DNA of 8,259 bases from Chloroflexota bacterium (GTDB lineage Bacteria; Chloroflexota; UBA5177; JANWHV01), in the NCBI GenBank assembly GCA_025450375.1, contig JANWHO010000241.1, positions 1 to 8,259 of the forward strand, read 5' to 3'. The notes beneath the pieces were generated by a model. The model made no database searches. It was not told the origin of the DNA and saw only the letters and a list, made by a program, of their open reading frames with translations. Positions 1 through 7,060 of this stretch are shown here, in pieces; position 1 is the first letter of the stretch, and each line of letters begins with the position of its first letter. The position numbers and the translations under genes are program-made.

Positions 1-1147
1 TCCTACTCCCCACGTACAGCCGATCGAGCCGATCAAGCACCGTTCGCTGGTCCACACCGGTGCGCAGGTAATCATGCAGCACGACGCCCGCCTGATCCTG
101 AAAGGCGATGAAGCCATCGTAGCGCGGCCGAAGATAGGAGCGGTCAAGGGTCGCCAGGGTATTGAGAAAGAAGTCATCAGTCGCGGCATTGACCGTAGGA
201 TCGGTCCAGGCTACTCTGTTGCCTGGTTGGCCTCCGGACTGGACGTAGATGGTACGCTGGCACCCAGGGCCCGCTACCCACCGCGCGTAGCGGCACGCTT
301 CATTGATGGCCCGGCATCGTGACGAGATCGCCAGACCAGTGCCACCCAGAATAGCGCCCACGGGCGGGTGATTTGGTTCGGCACTGGGGATGTCGGTAAA
401 GCGGCAGAGACGCGGCGCATAACCCGGGCGACTGTAGTTGGAATAGCCGAACAGCAACGGGCAGTAGAGCACCTCGTCGGTAGTGGCCATCAGATCCAGG
501 GTACGGGGTGGATCGAGGGCAAGCATGGCTGGGTGTCCGTCCTCCACCAGGTGGCGCAGGATCCCCAGGGCGTGTGCGCCGACATGGCGATCCGCCAGCC
601 GCGTGTGGTCCGTGCCCGGCGGATCGCCGTGCCCGGCACAGAGCGAGAGAAAGCAGCAGATAGCGTTGACTGGTGAGAGCGGGACGGCGACTCGCGCGCT
701 ACGAGATCGTCGGGCGAGGGCGAGCACCTCATCCCAGGTCCGTGGAATCTCCTGGTCATGTCTCCGAAGTAGGTCAGACCGGTAGGCGCTGACCTGCGCG
801 GCGGCGTCGATCGCGAGCGCCCACTGGTGGCCGTTGTACTGGTAGCTCTCATGGCTACCTCCCACGCTGTGCGCGGCTTGGTCCGCCAGGAACGCGGCGG
901 GGAGGTAGGTGTCCAGAGCTACCAGGCAGTCGCTCCGCGCGGCGACGCCCGTGAAGGGGTGGTCGACGACCAGCAGGTCGTACTGTTCCGCGAGATCCTC
1001 GATCGGCTGGTCGCCGAAGGCTTGCAGTGATCGCGCCTCCCAGCCAATTCGCACGTCGGGGTGCCGCTGCTCAAACTCCGCCGCCGTGGCGAGCATGGGC
1101 GCCAGCCCACGCGGATGATCCCAGGTGATGCCTCGTAGCCGTGCCAT
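1..1147 (-). CDS. Leaderless solute-binding-protein-like protein (3' end off window)
   Basis: Translating the minus strand from the ATG at 1147-1145 gives 382 codons without a stop to the left edge, so the 3' end is missing, probably by little. The product resembles family-1 (sugar-type) ABC solute-binding proteins. An N-terminal strand (RGITWDHPRG, residues 5-14) is followed by a helix and EQRHPDVRIGWE (26-37), then YDLLVVDHP (56-64), YNGHQWALAIDAAAQVSAYRSD (split as 104-114 and 115-125), a PRTWDEVLALA segment (135-145) and a Gly/Gln-rich stretch near 302-312 (VQSGGQPGNR). The YNG...RTWDE region parallels the exported binding protein at the other end of the cluster. Residue 1 leads straight into the first strand: there is no signal peptide or lipobox, and no in-frame start upstream before 1204. 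It has nine cysteines (74, 164, 165, 170, 229, 248, 278, 285, 296) and no lysine. I infer a cytoplasmic ligand-binding role tied to the adjacent CoA enzymes. The fold call is firm; the function is unknown. Confidence 0.85.
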   Translation of the reverse strand, partial: MARLRGITWDHPRGLAPMLATAAEFEQRHPDVRIGWEARSLQAFGDQPIEDLAEQYDLLVVDHPFTGVAARSDCLVALDTYLPAAFLADQAAHSVGGSHESYQYNGHQWALAIDAAAQVSAYRSDLLRRHDQEIPRTWDEVLALARRSRSARVAVPLSPVNAICCFLSLCAGHGDPPGTDHTRLADRHVGAHALGILRHLVEDGHPAMLALDPPRTLDLMATTDEVLYCPLLFGYSNYSRPGYAPRLCRFTDIPSAEPNHPPVGAILGGTGLAISSRCRAINEACRYARWVAGPGCQRTIYVQSGGQPGNRVAWTDPTVNAATDDFFLNTLATLDRSYLRPRYDGFIAFQDQAGVVLHDYLRTGVDQRTVLDRLDRLYVGSR

Positions 1148-1215
1148 ACTCCTGTTCCCGCTCCCATCAACCGTGATCCCTATCGTCTCAGGCGAATGTC
1201 GCGCGACTTCCCGGC
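1148..1215 (-). promoter_or_regulatory. Intergenic gap with weak ribosome binding sites and a short palindrome
   Basis: This 68-base gap separates the enoyl-CoA hydratase stop from the leaderless binding-protein gene. An AGGAG (minus strand, 1149-1153) sits only one base from the ATG, too close for an ideal Shine-Dalgarno, while a GGGAG at 1161-1165 is 13 bases away, slightly too far. Just after the hydratase stop lies the perfect 10-base palindrome GTCGCGCGAC (1198-1207). It has no following T-run, so it is not a convincing terminator. I see no clear -35/-10 promoter, and read-through from the hydratase is the simplest assumption. Confidence 0.3.
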
Positions 1216-1995
1216 TTAGGCGCCAGTGAACACAGCGGGTCGCTTTTCCATGAAGGCGTTAATGCCCTCCTGCCCGTCGGCCGTGGCATAGAGCGCAAGT
1301 AATGTTTGCTGTTCGTAGGAGAGTGCCGTCGCCAGCGCGGCATCCTCGCCCTCATTGATCAATCGCTTCGTGGCCCGGACCGCGAGCGGCGCCAGTCGCG
1401 CGATCTGCCCCGCGAGTCGCAGCGCCGCTCGCATTTCCTCGCCTGGCGGCGCGACAGCAGCCACGAGTCCCCAGGATTGCGCTTCCCGCGCCGTAAGCCT
1501 GCGGCCGCACAACAACACCTCCTTGGCACGATAGCGTCCTACCGCCCGCGTGAGCCGTTGCGTGCCGCCCCCGCCAGGTACCAGGCCAAGCCCTGGCTCA
1601 GGCAGGCCGAACACGGCCTGCTCGCCGGCTACGATCAGGTCGCACGCTAGGGCGATCTCGAAGCCACCCCCGAGCGCGAAGCCATTCACGGCGGCGATCA
1701 CGGGCTTGGAATGGCGCTCGATCCGTTCAAGCAACTGCCGCCCGAGTTGCTGATACTCGGTGAAGGCACCCAGCCCCTGCTTCCAATACTCACCGATATC
1801 GGCGCCCGCGATGAAAGCCCGACCGGTGCCGGTGATCACTGCGGCGTGCACGGCCGGATCGGCGGCCGCCTCGTCCAGGCGAGCTATCACCGTCGCGAGC
1901 ACCACCCGGTTCATCGCATTCAGCTTGCGCTCACGATTGACCTGAATAATAGCCACCGGCCCATCGCGGCGAGAGAGCACCAGTTCGTCTGGCAT
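1216..1995 (-). CDS. Enoyl-CoA hydratase/isomerase (crotonase family)
   Basis: This 259-residue protein has the usual crotonase length. Members bind acyl-CoA thioesters in the cytoplasm; hydratases add water across a 2,3-double bond. The oxyanion-hole segment FIAGADIGE (61-69) and the GGGFE segment (109-113) are present. Aligned by eye with rat mitochondrial enoyl-CoA hydratase, Glu113 and Glu133 (in LPEPGLGL, 131-138) match its two catalytic glutamates, Glu144 and Glu164. GGGGTQRL (141-148) is also typical. Having both glutamates favours a true hydratase over isomerase or hydrolase members. The ATG overlaps the CoA-transferase stop by one base (TGATG), with AAGGTG about nine bases upstream, so the two are probably translationally coupled. 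The pairing resembles CaiB/CaiD of carnitine metabolism in enzyme type only; the acyl substrate is not known. Confidence 0.93.
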   Translation of the reverse strand: MPDELVLSRRDGPVAIIQVNRERKLNAMNRVVLATVIARLDEAAADPAVHAAVITGTGRAFIAGADIGEYWKQGLGAFTEYQQLGRQLLERIERHSKPVIAAVNGFALGGGFEIALACDLIVAGEQAVFGLPEPGLGLVPGGGGTQRLTRAVGRYRAKEVLLCGRRLTAREAQSWGLVAAVAPPGEEMRAALRLAGQIARLAPLAVRATKRLINEGEDAALATALSYEQQTLLALYATADGQEGINAFMEKRPAVFTGA

Positions 1996-3182
1996 CAGAA
2001 CACACCTTCCGCGCCGAGCCGTGCCTGGGCTGTCTCGTCATAGCCCAGCTCTCGCAAGATCTCGGCGTTGTGCTCGCCCACCAATGGAGGTGGCCGGCGC
2101 ACCGTGGCCGGCGTCTCACTGAAGACGATCGGTGCTCGGATCAGCTTCAGCTCGCCGATACGCGGGTGCTTGACCGTGGTGACGATCTCACGCGCCACCA
2201 CCTGCGGGTCGCTGAAGACGCCTTCGAAGTCCTTGACCTCGCCGCACCAGACATCCCGCGTGGCCAGTAACTCCAGCCATTCGCCGGTGCGGCGCTCGCG
2301 CAGCCGCGTCTCCAGTAGCCGCTTGATCCGGTCGCGATCGCTATAGGCGCGGTGCGGATCACCCTCGTACGCGGCAACCTCGGGCAGGTGCAGCAGTTCT
2401 CCAAGCACGCCGAGTGAGTTCATGGCCAGCGCCAGGTGTCCATCCCATGTGGGGTAGATCCCATAGGGCGCGCCGAGCCACGCCTGGGCGATGCCTGCCT
2501 CGCTCCGCTCCCAACGTGGCAGCCCATTGAGATAGGCCACCGCTTCCTGGCATTGGACAGCGATCGCGGTACTGAGCAGATCTACCTCAACCTTCTGGCC
2601 ACGTCCGGTATGCGTGCGCGCTTGCAGGGCGGCGAGAATACCGCAGGCCACCATCATTGAGGCCATGGCGTCGCAGATGGCCGTGCCGGCAGGCGTGGGC
2701 GGATCGCTTGCCCGCCCGCTATGCGCGGCCATGCCGCTTAGCGCCTGAATCAGCAGATCCTGGCCTGGCCGCCGCGCGTAGGGGCCGGTCGACCCATAGC
2801 CACTGGCCGCGCAGTAGATCAGCCGCGGATTGATCTCAGAGAGCCGCTCATAGCCATAGCCCAGGCGATCGAGGACACCCGGCCGGAAGTTCTCCACCAC
2901 CACATCGACCTCTGCTGTCAGCGTCTCGATGATGGCGCGCGATTGTGGATGCTTGAGATCGATCGCCAGGCTGCGCTTGTTCCGATTCATGGCCAGGAAG
3001 AAGGGGCTATCCCCTTCCAGCAATTGGCCCATGGTCTCCAGGCCGCGTTCCCACTCACCGACCTTGGGACGCTCTACCTTGATAATGTCCGCGCCCAGAT
3101 CGCCGAGTAGTTGGGTCGCCCAGGGACCCATCATCATCTGCGAGAAGTCCAGTACGCGGATTCCCTCCAGTGCGCCGATCAT
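1995..3182 (-). CDS. Family III CoA-transferase (CaiB/BaiF type)
   Basis: This 395-residue protein moves CoA from a donor thioester to a carboxylic acid, activating it for further metabolism. Family hallmarks run in order: GIRVLDFSQMMMGP (7-20), LGADIIKVERP (29-39), NRNKRSLAIDLK (66-77), VVVENFRPG (95-102 region), ASGYGSTGPYARRPGQD (126-142) and a C-terminal PPPLVGEHNAEIL (364-376). Asp142 matches the catalytic aspartate (Asp169 in formyl-CoA transferase) that forms the acyl-anhydride intermediate. The start at 3182 is chosen over an in-frame ATG at 3239 because it has a strong GGAGG seven bases upstream, begins at the conserved first strand, and does not overlap the previous gene. It lies 31 bases after the M24 gene and is fused by TGATG to the hydratase gene, which supports sequential action. 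The specific acid and CoA donor cannot be read from sequence. Confidence 0.93.
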   Translation of the reverse strand: MIGALEGIRVLDFSQMMMGPWATQLLGDLGADIIKVERPKVGEWERGLETMGQLLEGDSPFFLAMNRNKRSLAIDLKHPQSRAIIETLTAEVDVVVENFRPGVLDRLGYGYERLSEINPRLIYCAASGYGSTGPYARRPGQDLLIQALSGMAAHSGRASDPPTPAGTAICDAMASMMVACGILAALQARTHTGRGQKVEVDLLSTAIAVQCQEAVAYLNGLPRWERSEAGIAQAWLGAPYGIYPTWDGHLALAMNSLGVLGELLHLPEVAAYEGDPHRAYSDRDRIKRLLETRLRERRTGEWLELLATRDVWCGEVKDFEGVFSDPQVVAREIVTTVKHPRIGELKLIRAPIVFSETPATVRRPPPLVGEHNAEILRELGYDETAQARLGAEGVF

Positions 3183-3186
3183 GCAA

Positions 3187-3194
3187 TCTCCTCC
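3187..3194 (-). promoter_or_regulatory. Shine-Dalgarno site of the CoA-transferase gene
   Basis: The minus strand reads GGAGGAGA here. The GGAGG core (3190-3194) is seven bases from the ATG at 3182. It decides the start against the longer in-frame option at 3239, whose extra 19 residues lie partly inside the preceding gene. Confidence 0.8.
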
Positions 3195-3213
3195 ATCGAT
3201 CATCCAGTGCTGA

Positions 3214-4416
3214 TTAAGCCTGCGTGGAGCCGTCCACACTGAGCGTGGTGTCGTACAGCGAGAGCAGCTTGACGCCGTCCCTTGTGAAGACGATGTTCTC
3301 TTCCAGGCGCATGCCGCCGAAGGTATCGATATAGATGCCCGGCTCGATGCTGCTGACCATTCCCTCCTCGATCACCGCGGTACTCGCGGGATGGAGGGAG
3401 GGATGTGGCTCGTGGTAACGGAAGCCCAGCCCATGGCCGGTGTGGTGGAGGAAGTACCGGCCGAAGCCGCGTCGCTCCAGTTCCGCGCGGGCCAGCGCGT
3501 CAACCTCAGCACCGGTCATGCCGGGTCGCGCCACGCGCATCGTCTGGGCATGCGCGGCCAGAATCGCCGCGTGGATCTCAGCCTGGCGATCGGTCACCTT
3601 GCCCGCCACCAGCGTGCGCGTGAGATCGGACCAATAGCCATCTACCACCGTGGCCAGCTCCAACAGTCCCAGGTCGCCGCGCTCGATACGTCGAGCCGAG
3701 GTAGCGGGATGCGGGGTGAAGGCGCGGGCCGAACGCGGCCCGGTCATCAACTGAGTCCATGCCCGCACGTGCCGCGCCCCCTTGTAGCCGATCCCGCGCG
3801 AGAGGATCGCCGCCTCGACGCGCGCCGCGACCTCGGCCTCGCCGCGTCCTGGTTCGTAGGCATCACGGAAGGCGCTCAGACCGAGTGCCGCGATCTCGTT
3901 GGCCAGGCGAAGCCGCGCGATCTCGGCTGGAGTTTTGCGGGCGCGCAGCCAATGCAGCACCGCCGTTGCGTCGACAAGGGTTGCCTCCGGCGCGGCCTGC
4001 CCGAGCATCGCCAGCGTCGCCGCGGCGGGCACCATCGTCTCGCCGGCCATGTGGCCCGGGGCAACGGCCTCGAAGCCGCCTTCATAGCCGATGCGCCCGC
4101 GTGTCAGATCCGCGGCGTCGATCAGTTCCTTGAGATGCCGTTGCACGGCCCCATACGGATCGGTGGCGCCTAGCACACCCCAAGCGAACTCGCGTACCGT
4201 CTCTACCGCGCCTTCCGGGATGCTCTCCACCTCGGTATCTACCGCGATCAGCGCCGCCGGGCCTTCGGTCGGGAACAGGGCGAAGGCAAAGCTGCTCAGA
4301 GGCCAGTACCCAGTGAGCGGCAGCACGTTCTCGGGCAGGCGGCAGACCAGCGCATCGAGTTGGTGCTCGCGCAGCGCCGCGCGATTCCATCCGTCGCGTT
4401 CCACATCAATGCCCAT
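3214..4416 (-). CDS. M24-family hydrolase (Xaa-Pro peptidase / creatinase fold)
   Basis: This 400-residue cytoplasmic protein has the length and two-domain plan of creatinase, prolidase and ectoine hydrolase: an N-terminal domain (about 1-155, with LPENVLPLTGYWP at 27-39) and a C-terminal pita-bread domain (about 160-395). Compared by eye with E. coli aminopeptidase P, metal ligands are present at Asp264 (YWSDLTRT), His328 (HHTGHGLG, 324-331), Glu358 (SIEPGIY) and Glu372 (RLEEN). The accessory histidines His324 and His335 are also kept. The first ligand, normally Asp, is Glu253 in GLLELATVVDGYWSD (250-264). GGGGAG lies eight bases before the ATG. The gene starts 16 bases after the SDR stop. 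Dipeptide hydrolysis is the default annotation, but its place among catabolic enzymes makes an amide- or C-N-bond hydrolase (ectoine hydrolase-like or creatinase-like) equally plausible. Confidence 0.9.
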   Translation of the reverse strand: MGIDVERDGWNRAALREHQLDALVCRLPENVLPLTGYWPLSSFAFALFPTEGPAALIAVDTEVESIPEGAVETVREFAWGVLGATDPYGAVQRHLKELIDAADLTRGRIGYEGGFEAVAPGHMAGETMVPAAATLAMLGQAAPEATLVDATAVLHWLRARKTPAEIARLRLANEIAALGLSAFRDAYEPGRGEAEVAARVEAAILSRGIGYKGARHVRAWTQLMTGPRSARAFTPHPATSARRIERGDLGLLELATVVDGYWSDLTRTLVAGKVTDRQAEIHAAILAAHAQTMRVARPGMTGAEVDALARAELERRGFGRYFLHHTGHGLGFRYHEPHPSLHPASTAVIEEGMVSSIEPGIYIDTFGGMRLEENIVFTRDGVKLLSLYDTTLSVDGSTQA

Positions 4417-4432
4417 CTGCTGAACTCCCCAA

Positions 4433-5191
4433 CTAGAGCTGGGCCGCCAGCCCGCCGTCGATCAGGAACGGCGCCCCGGTGGCATAGCCTGACTCATCTC
4501 CGACCAGGAAGAGCGCGACGCGCGCGATATCGAGGGGCTGGCCGACGCGTCCCAACGGGATCCCGCGTGCCGTGGCGCGATAGCCTTCCTCTTCATCGCC
4601 CTCGGCCCGCAGGTTCGCGCGGAACACAGGTGTGTCGATCGATCCGGGCAGGATGCAGTTCACGCGGATGCCGTCGCGCGCGTGCTCCAGTGCCAGGCCG
4701 CGGGTAAGCGCGACAATCGCGCCCTTGCTGGCATCGTAGCTGGTGACCAACGGCGTGGTGGCCAGGGCGCGGACCGAGGACATATTGACGATGGCGCCAC
4801 CGCCCCGCTCCAGCATATGCGGTATGGCGTAGCGCGCGCAGAGGTAGACGCCGCGCAGGTTGGTGGCGATCACGCGGTCCCACTCAGCCTCTTCGGTATC
4901 GACCAAACGCTTGAAGATGACGGTGGCCGCGTTGTTGATCAGGATATCTATACCGCCGAATGCCGCCACGGTTTCGGCGATCAGCGCGCGCACCTGGGAA
5001 CCGTCGCTGACATCCGTACGAATGAAGCGCGCGCGGGCATGGCCCAACTCGCCGGCGATTCGAGAGCCTCCAGCCTCATCGACATCGGCGATAACCACGA
5101 GCGCACCCTCGTGCGCGAACAACGTGGCGATACCGCGCCCGATACCGGATGCCGCCCCGGTGACGATCGCGACTTTCTCTGCTAGACGCAT
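4433..5191 (-). CDS. SDR-family dehydrogenase/reductase (classical, NAD-type)
   Basis: This 252-residue Rossmann-fold oxidoreductase is of standard length for the classical short-chain dehydrogenases. The nucleotide-binding TGAASGIG is at 11-18 and NNAA at 86-89. The catalytic tetrad is Asn111, Ser139, Tyr152 and Lys156 (YDASK), followed by PGSIDTPVF (182-190) and a C-terminal FLIDGG (242-247). Asp36 at the end of the second strand (VVIADVD) generally indicates NAD(H) rather than NADP(H). Automatic annotation might call it FabG, but its place behind ABC permeases and before CoA-activation genes fits a catabolic alcohol or hydroxy-acid dehydrogenase better. The ATG follows the permease stop by six bases, with AAAGGG overlapping the end of the permease gene. 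The substrate is not identifiable from sequence. Confidence 0.92.
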   Translation of the reverse strand: MRLAEKVAIVTGAASGIGRGIATLFAHEGALVVIADVDEAGGSRIAGELGHARARFIRTDVSDGSQVRALIAETVAAFGGIDILINNAATVIFKRLVDTEEAEWDRVIATNLRGVYLCARYAIPHMLERGGGAIVNMSSVRALATTPLVTSYDASKGAIVALTRGLALEHARDGIRVNCILPGSIDTPVFRANLRAEGDEEEGYRATARGIPLGRVGQPLDIARVALFLVGDESGYATGAPFLIDGGLAAQL

Positions 5192-5197
5192 CGGTCG

Positions 5198-6049
5198 CTA
5201 CCCTTTCACGCTACCCTGTACCAGGCCGGCAATGAACTGCCGCTGGAGGAAGAGAAACAGAACAAAGACAGGCACGCAGACCAGCGAGGAGGCCGCCATC
5301 AGCAGACCCCAGTCAGTGGTATGCTCGCCGATGTAGCCGAGCACGCCAACCGGCAGAGTCTGCATGTTGCCCGAGAGAAAGGTCAGGGCGAACAAAAACT
5401 CCTGCCAGGATAGGAAGAACACGTAGGTCGCGGTAGCCGATATACCCGGGGCGCTGATCGGCACCACGATGCGGAAAAACGCGCCCATCCGGGTGCAGCC
5501 ATCGATTCGCGCCGCCTCCTCGAGCTCGACCGGCAGTCCGGCCAGGAAGCCGCGCAGCAGCCAGACCGCGACCGGAACGGTGAAGGTCAGGTAGGCCACG
5601 ATCAGCGCGAAGTAGGTGTTGAGGAGATGCCAGTCGCCCATGATTTCATAGATCGGTACCACCAGCACCACCAGTGGCATCAGTTGGGTCATGATAATCA
5701 GCGCCAGGATCTGTGCGCGGCCGGGGAAGCGCAGCCGGGTGAAGCTGTAGGCACACAGCAGCGCCACCGGCACGGTAACCAGCGTGGTGACTACCGCGAC
5801 AATCAGGCTATTAAGGCCGTAGCGGAGGAAGGTCGGGTTAATTGCCACCCGGAAATTGTCGAGCGTGGCATGGATGGGCAGCGGCGTGGGCGGGAAGGCG
5901 AAGATCTCCGTCACGGGCTTGAGCGCCATGGAGATCATCCAGAAGAACGGAAAGAGGAAGAACACGAGCACGAGGAGGACGGCCAGATACAGAAGTCCAC
6001 GGCGGGCGCGGACGGTCCGCGGCGATGCGGCCTGGCGCGCGGCGGTCAT
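5198..6049 (-). CDS. Carbohydrate-type ABC transporter permease, MalG-like
   Basis: This 283-residue inner-membrane protein forms half of the import channel. A short basic N-terminus is followed by about six hydrophobic segments (roughly 18-41, 79-104, 112-135, 144-166, 199-222 and 246-270). The EAA loop that docks on the ATPase is clear at 177-197 (EEAARIDGCTRMGAF then FRIVVP), with Gly184 in the expected place. The end, RQFIAGLVQGSVKG, is typical of MalG-type permeases. Its ATG overlaps the upstream permease stop (ATGA), and there is no good Shine-Dalgarno of its own, so translation is probably coupled. The family (CUT1) usually carries sugars or polyols but also glycerol phosphates and other solutes, so the cargo remains open. 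Confidence 0.94.
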   Translation of the reverse strand: MTAARQAASPRTVRARRGLLYLAVLLVLVFFLFPFFWMISMALKPVTEIFAFPPTPLPIHATLDNFRVAINPTFLRYGLNSLIVAVVTTLVTVPVALLCAYSFTRLRFPGRAQILALIIMTQLMPLVVLVVPIYEIMGDWHLLNTYFALIVAYLTFTVPVAVWLLRGFLAGLPVELEEAARIDGCTRMGAFFRIVVPISAPGISATATYVFFLSWQEFLFALTFLSGNMQTLPVGVLGYIGEHTTDWGLLMAASSLVCVPVFVLFLFLQRQFIAGLVQGSVKG

Positions 6050-6978
6050 TCGAACACCCGCGCTTTCTGAAGCTGCAGGATATACAGGAGGCTGAAAGCG
6101 GTCAGGATCAGCAAGGCGATCATCCCGAAGGCCGAGGCCATGCCGTAGCGGATTTGGTCAAAGGCCAGCTTATAGATATAGGTGGGAAAGATCTGGGTGG
6201 CATCGCCTGGTCCACCCTGAGTCATGATGTAGATCAACTCGAAGTAATTGAAGGTCCAGACGGTGGTGAGCAGGATGAGAATGCGGATCACCGGCATGGT
6301 CTGCGGCAGAATCACGAAGCGCAGCCGGGCCCAAGCGCCCGCGCCATCGATAGTCGCCGCCTCGAGCGTCTCGGTGGGAACCCCCTGCAGCGCGGCCAGG
6401 TACATCACGGTGCTGAAGGGCGTACCCTTCCAGATTGCCGCCGTGATCACCGCGGCCAACGCGGTAGTTGGCTGGGCGAGCCAGGCCACGACCGGGTGCG
6501 GCAGACCGATCCAGGAGGGCGCCGCGTTGATTGGACCCAGGTAGGGGTCGGCAATCACCCGCCAGATGATCGCCGCGATTACGCCTGGGCAGACCCATGG
6601 CAGGATGATCAGCGATCGGGCGATCGCGCGCCCGCGAAAATTCGTGTTCAGCAGCATGGCGGTGGCGAAGCCCAACAGCAGTTGCCCTACCACTACCGCC
6701 AGCGTCCAGATGAGCGAGGTGCGCACGATATCCCAGAAACCGGGATCTTGCAGCAAGCGGTCAAAGTTGCGCAGGCCCACGAAACGCGGCACGGGATTGA
6801 CGAAGGTGCTGTTGGTCAGGCTGATCCCCACTGCCTTGGAGAGCGGCCCGCCGATCAGAACCATGATCAGCAGCAGCGCCGGCAGGATCAGAAAGTAGCC
6901 CAGTGCCCACTCGGGAACCCGTCGCGCCCGGCCAGACCGCGCGTGATCAGGCGCGTACACGGTAGTGGTCCTTCTCAT
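6046..6978 (-). CDS. Carbohydrate-type ABC transporter permease, MalF-like
   Basis: This 310-residue partner permease has about six membrane segments (roughly 25-48, 86-110, 119-141, 170-190, 228-250 and 278-302). Its EAA loop is at 206-225 (EAATIDGAGAW then LRFVILP). FELIYIMTQGGPGDAT (246-261) before the last segment is characteristic of the MalF/UgpA-like CUT1 group. The reading frame is open up to an ATG at 7161, but the true start is 6978: a GGAGG core lies eight bases upstream, and the extra 61 residues would run over the binding-protein gene and lack family character. The 82-base gap to the binding-protein stop contains two hairpins. With the binding protein and second permease it forms an importer; its ATP-binding subunit is not in the window. 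Confidence 0.94.
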   Translation of the reverse strand: MRRTTTVYAPDHARSGRARRVPEWALGYFLILPALLLIMVLIGGPLSKAVGISLTNSTFVNPVPRFVGLRNFDRLLQDPGFWDIVRTSLIWTLAVVVGQLLLGFATAMLLNTNFRGRAIARSLIILPWVCPGVIAAIIWRVIADPYLGPINAAPSWIGLPHPVVAWLAQPTTALAAVITAAIWKGTPFSTVMYLAALQGVPTETLEAATIDGAGAWARLRFVILPQTMPVIRILILLTTVWTFNYFELIYIMTQGGPGDATQIFPTYIYKLAFDQIRYGMASAFGMIALLILTAFSLLYILQLQKARVFE

Positions 6979-6982
6979 GACT

Positions 6983-6991
6983 CTCTCCTCC
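6983..6991 (-). promoter_or_regulatory. Shine-Dalgarno site of the first permease gene
   Basis: The minus strand reads GGAGGAGAG. The GGAGG core (6987-6991) is eight bases from the ATG at 6978. This strong site fixes the start and allows independent re-initiation after the hairpins, unlike the coupled second permease. Confidence 0.85.
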
Positions 6992-7001
6992 GGCGCGGCG
7001 A

Positions 7002-7025
7002 GGCGCGGCCATCCTTGACCGCGCC
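7002..7025 (-). other. Strong GC-rich hairpin between binding protein and permease genes
   Basis: On the minus strand GGCGCGGTC and GGCCGCGCC form a nine-pair stem (one T-G wobble) closing a six-base loop AAGGAT. No T-run follows, so it is not a classic intrinsic terminator. A hairpin here, as in the malE-malF gap, would be expected to slow 3' decay of the binding-protein message or cause partial termination, giving more binding protein than permease. That role is inferred. Confidence 0.6.
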
Positions 7026-7039
7026 GTGCCGGCTGGCAC
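7026..7039 (-). other. Second small hairpin after the binding-protein gene
   Basis: The minus strand reads GTGCC-AGCC-GGCAC, a perfect five-pair stem with a four-base loop. It directly abuts the larger hairpin at 7002-7025, 22 bases after the binding-protein stop. The two probably act together as a 3' stabilising or attenuating structure. Confidence 0.45.
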
Positions 7040-7060
7040 TGATCCGTTCGTCGGGCGGTC

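Noticed and set aside
368..1170. Several 60-120 residue frames on both strands in the left 1.2 kb
   Set aside because: All overlap the long minus-strand frame that is open from 1147 to the left edge and reads as a binding protein. The short ones are Arg/Ser-rich shadows.
1198..1207. Palindrome GTCGCGCGAC as a terminator after the hydratase gene
   Set aside because: The stem is too short to leave a loop and no T-run follows. It is kept only as a minor note on the intergenic gap.
3391..4173. 260-residue open frame on the plus strand
   Set aside because: Antisense to the M24 hydrolase, whose active-site motifs prove the minus-strand frame.
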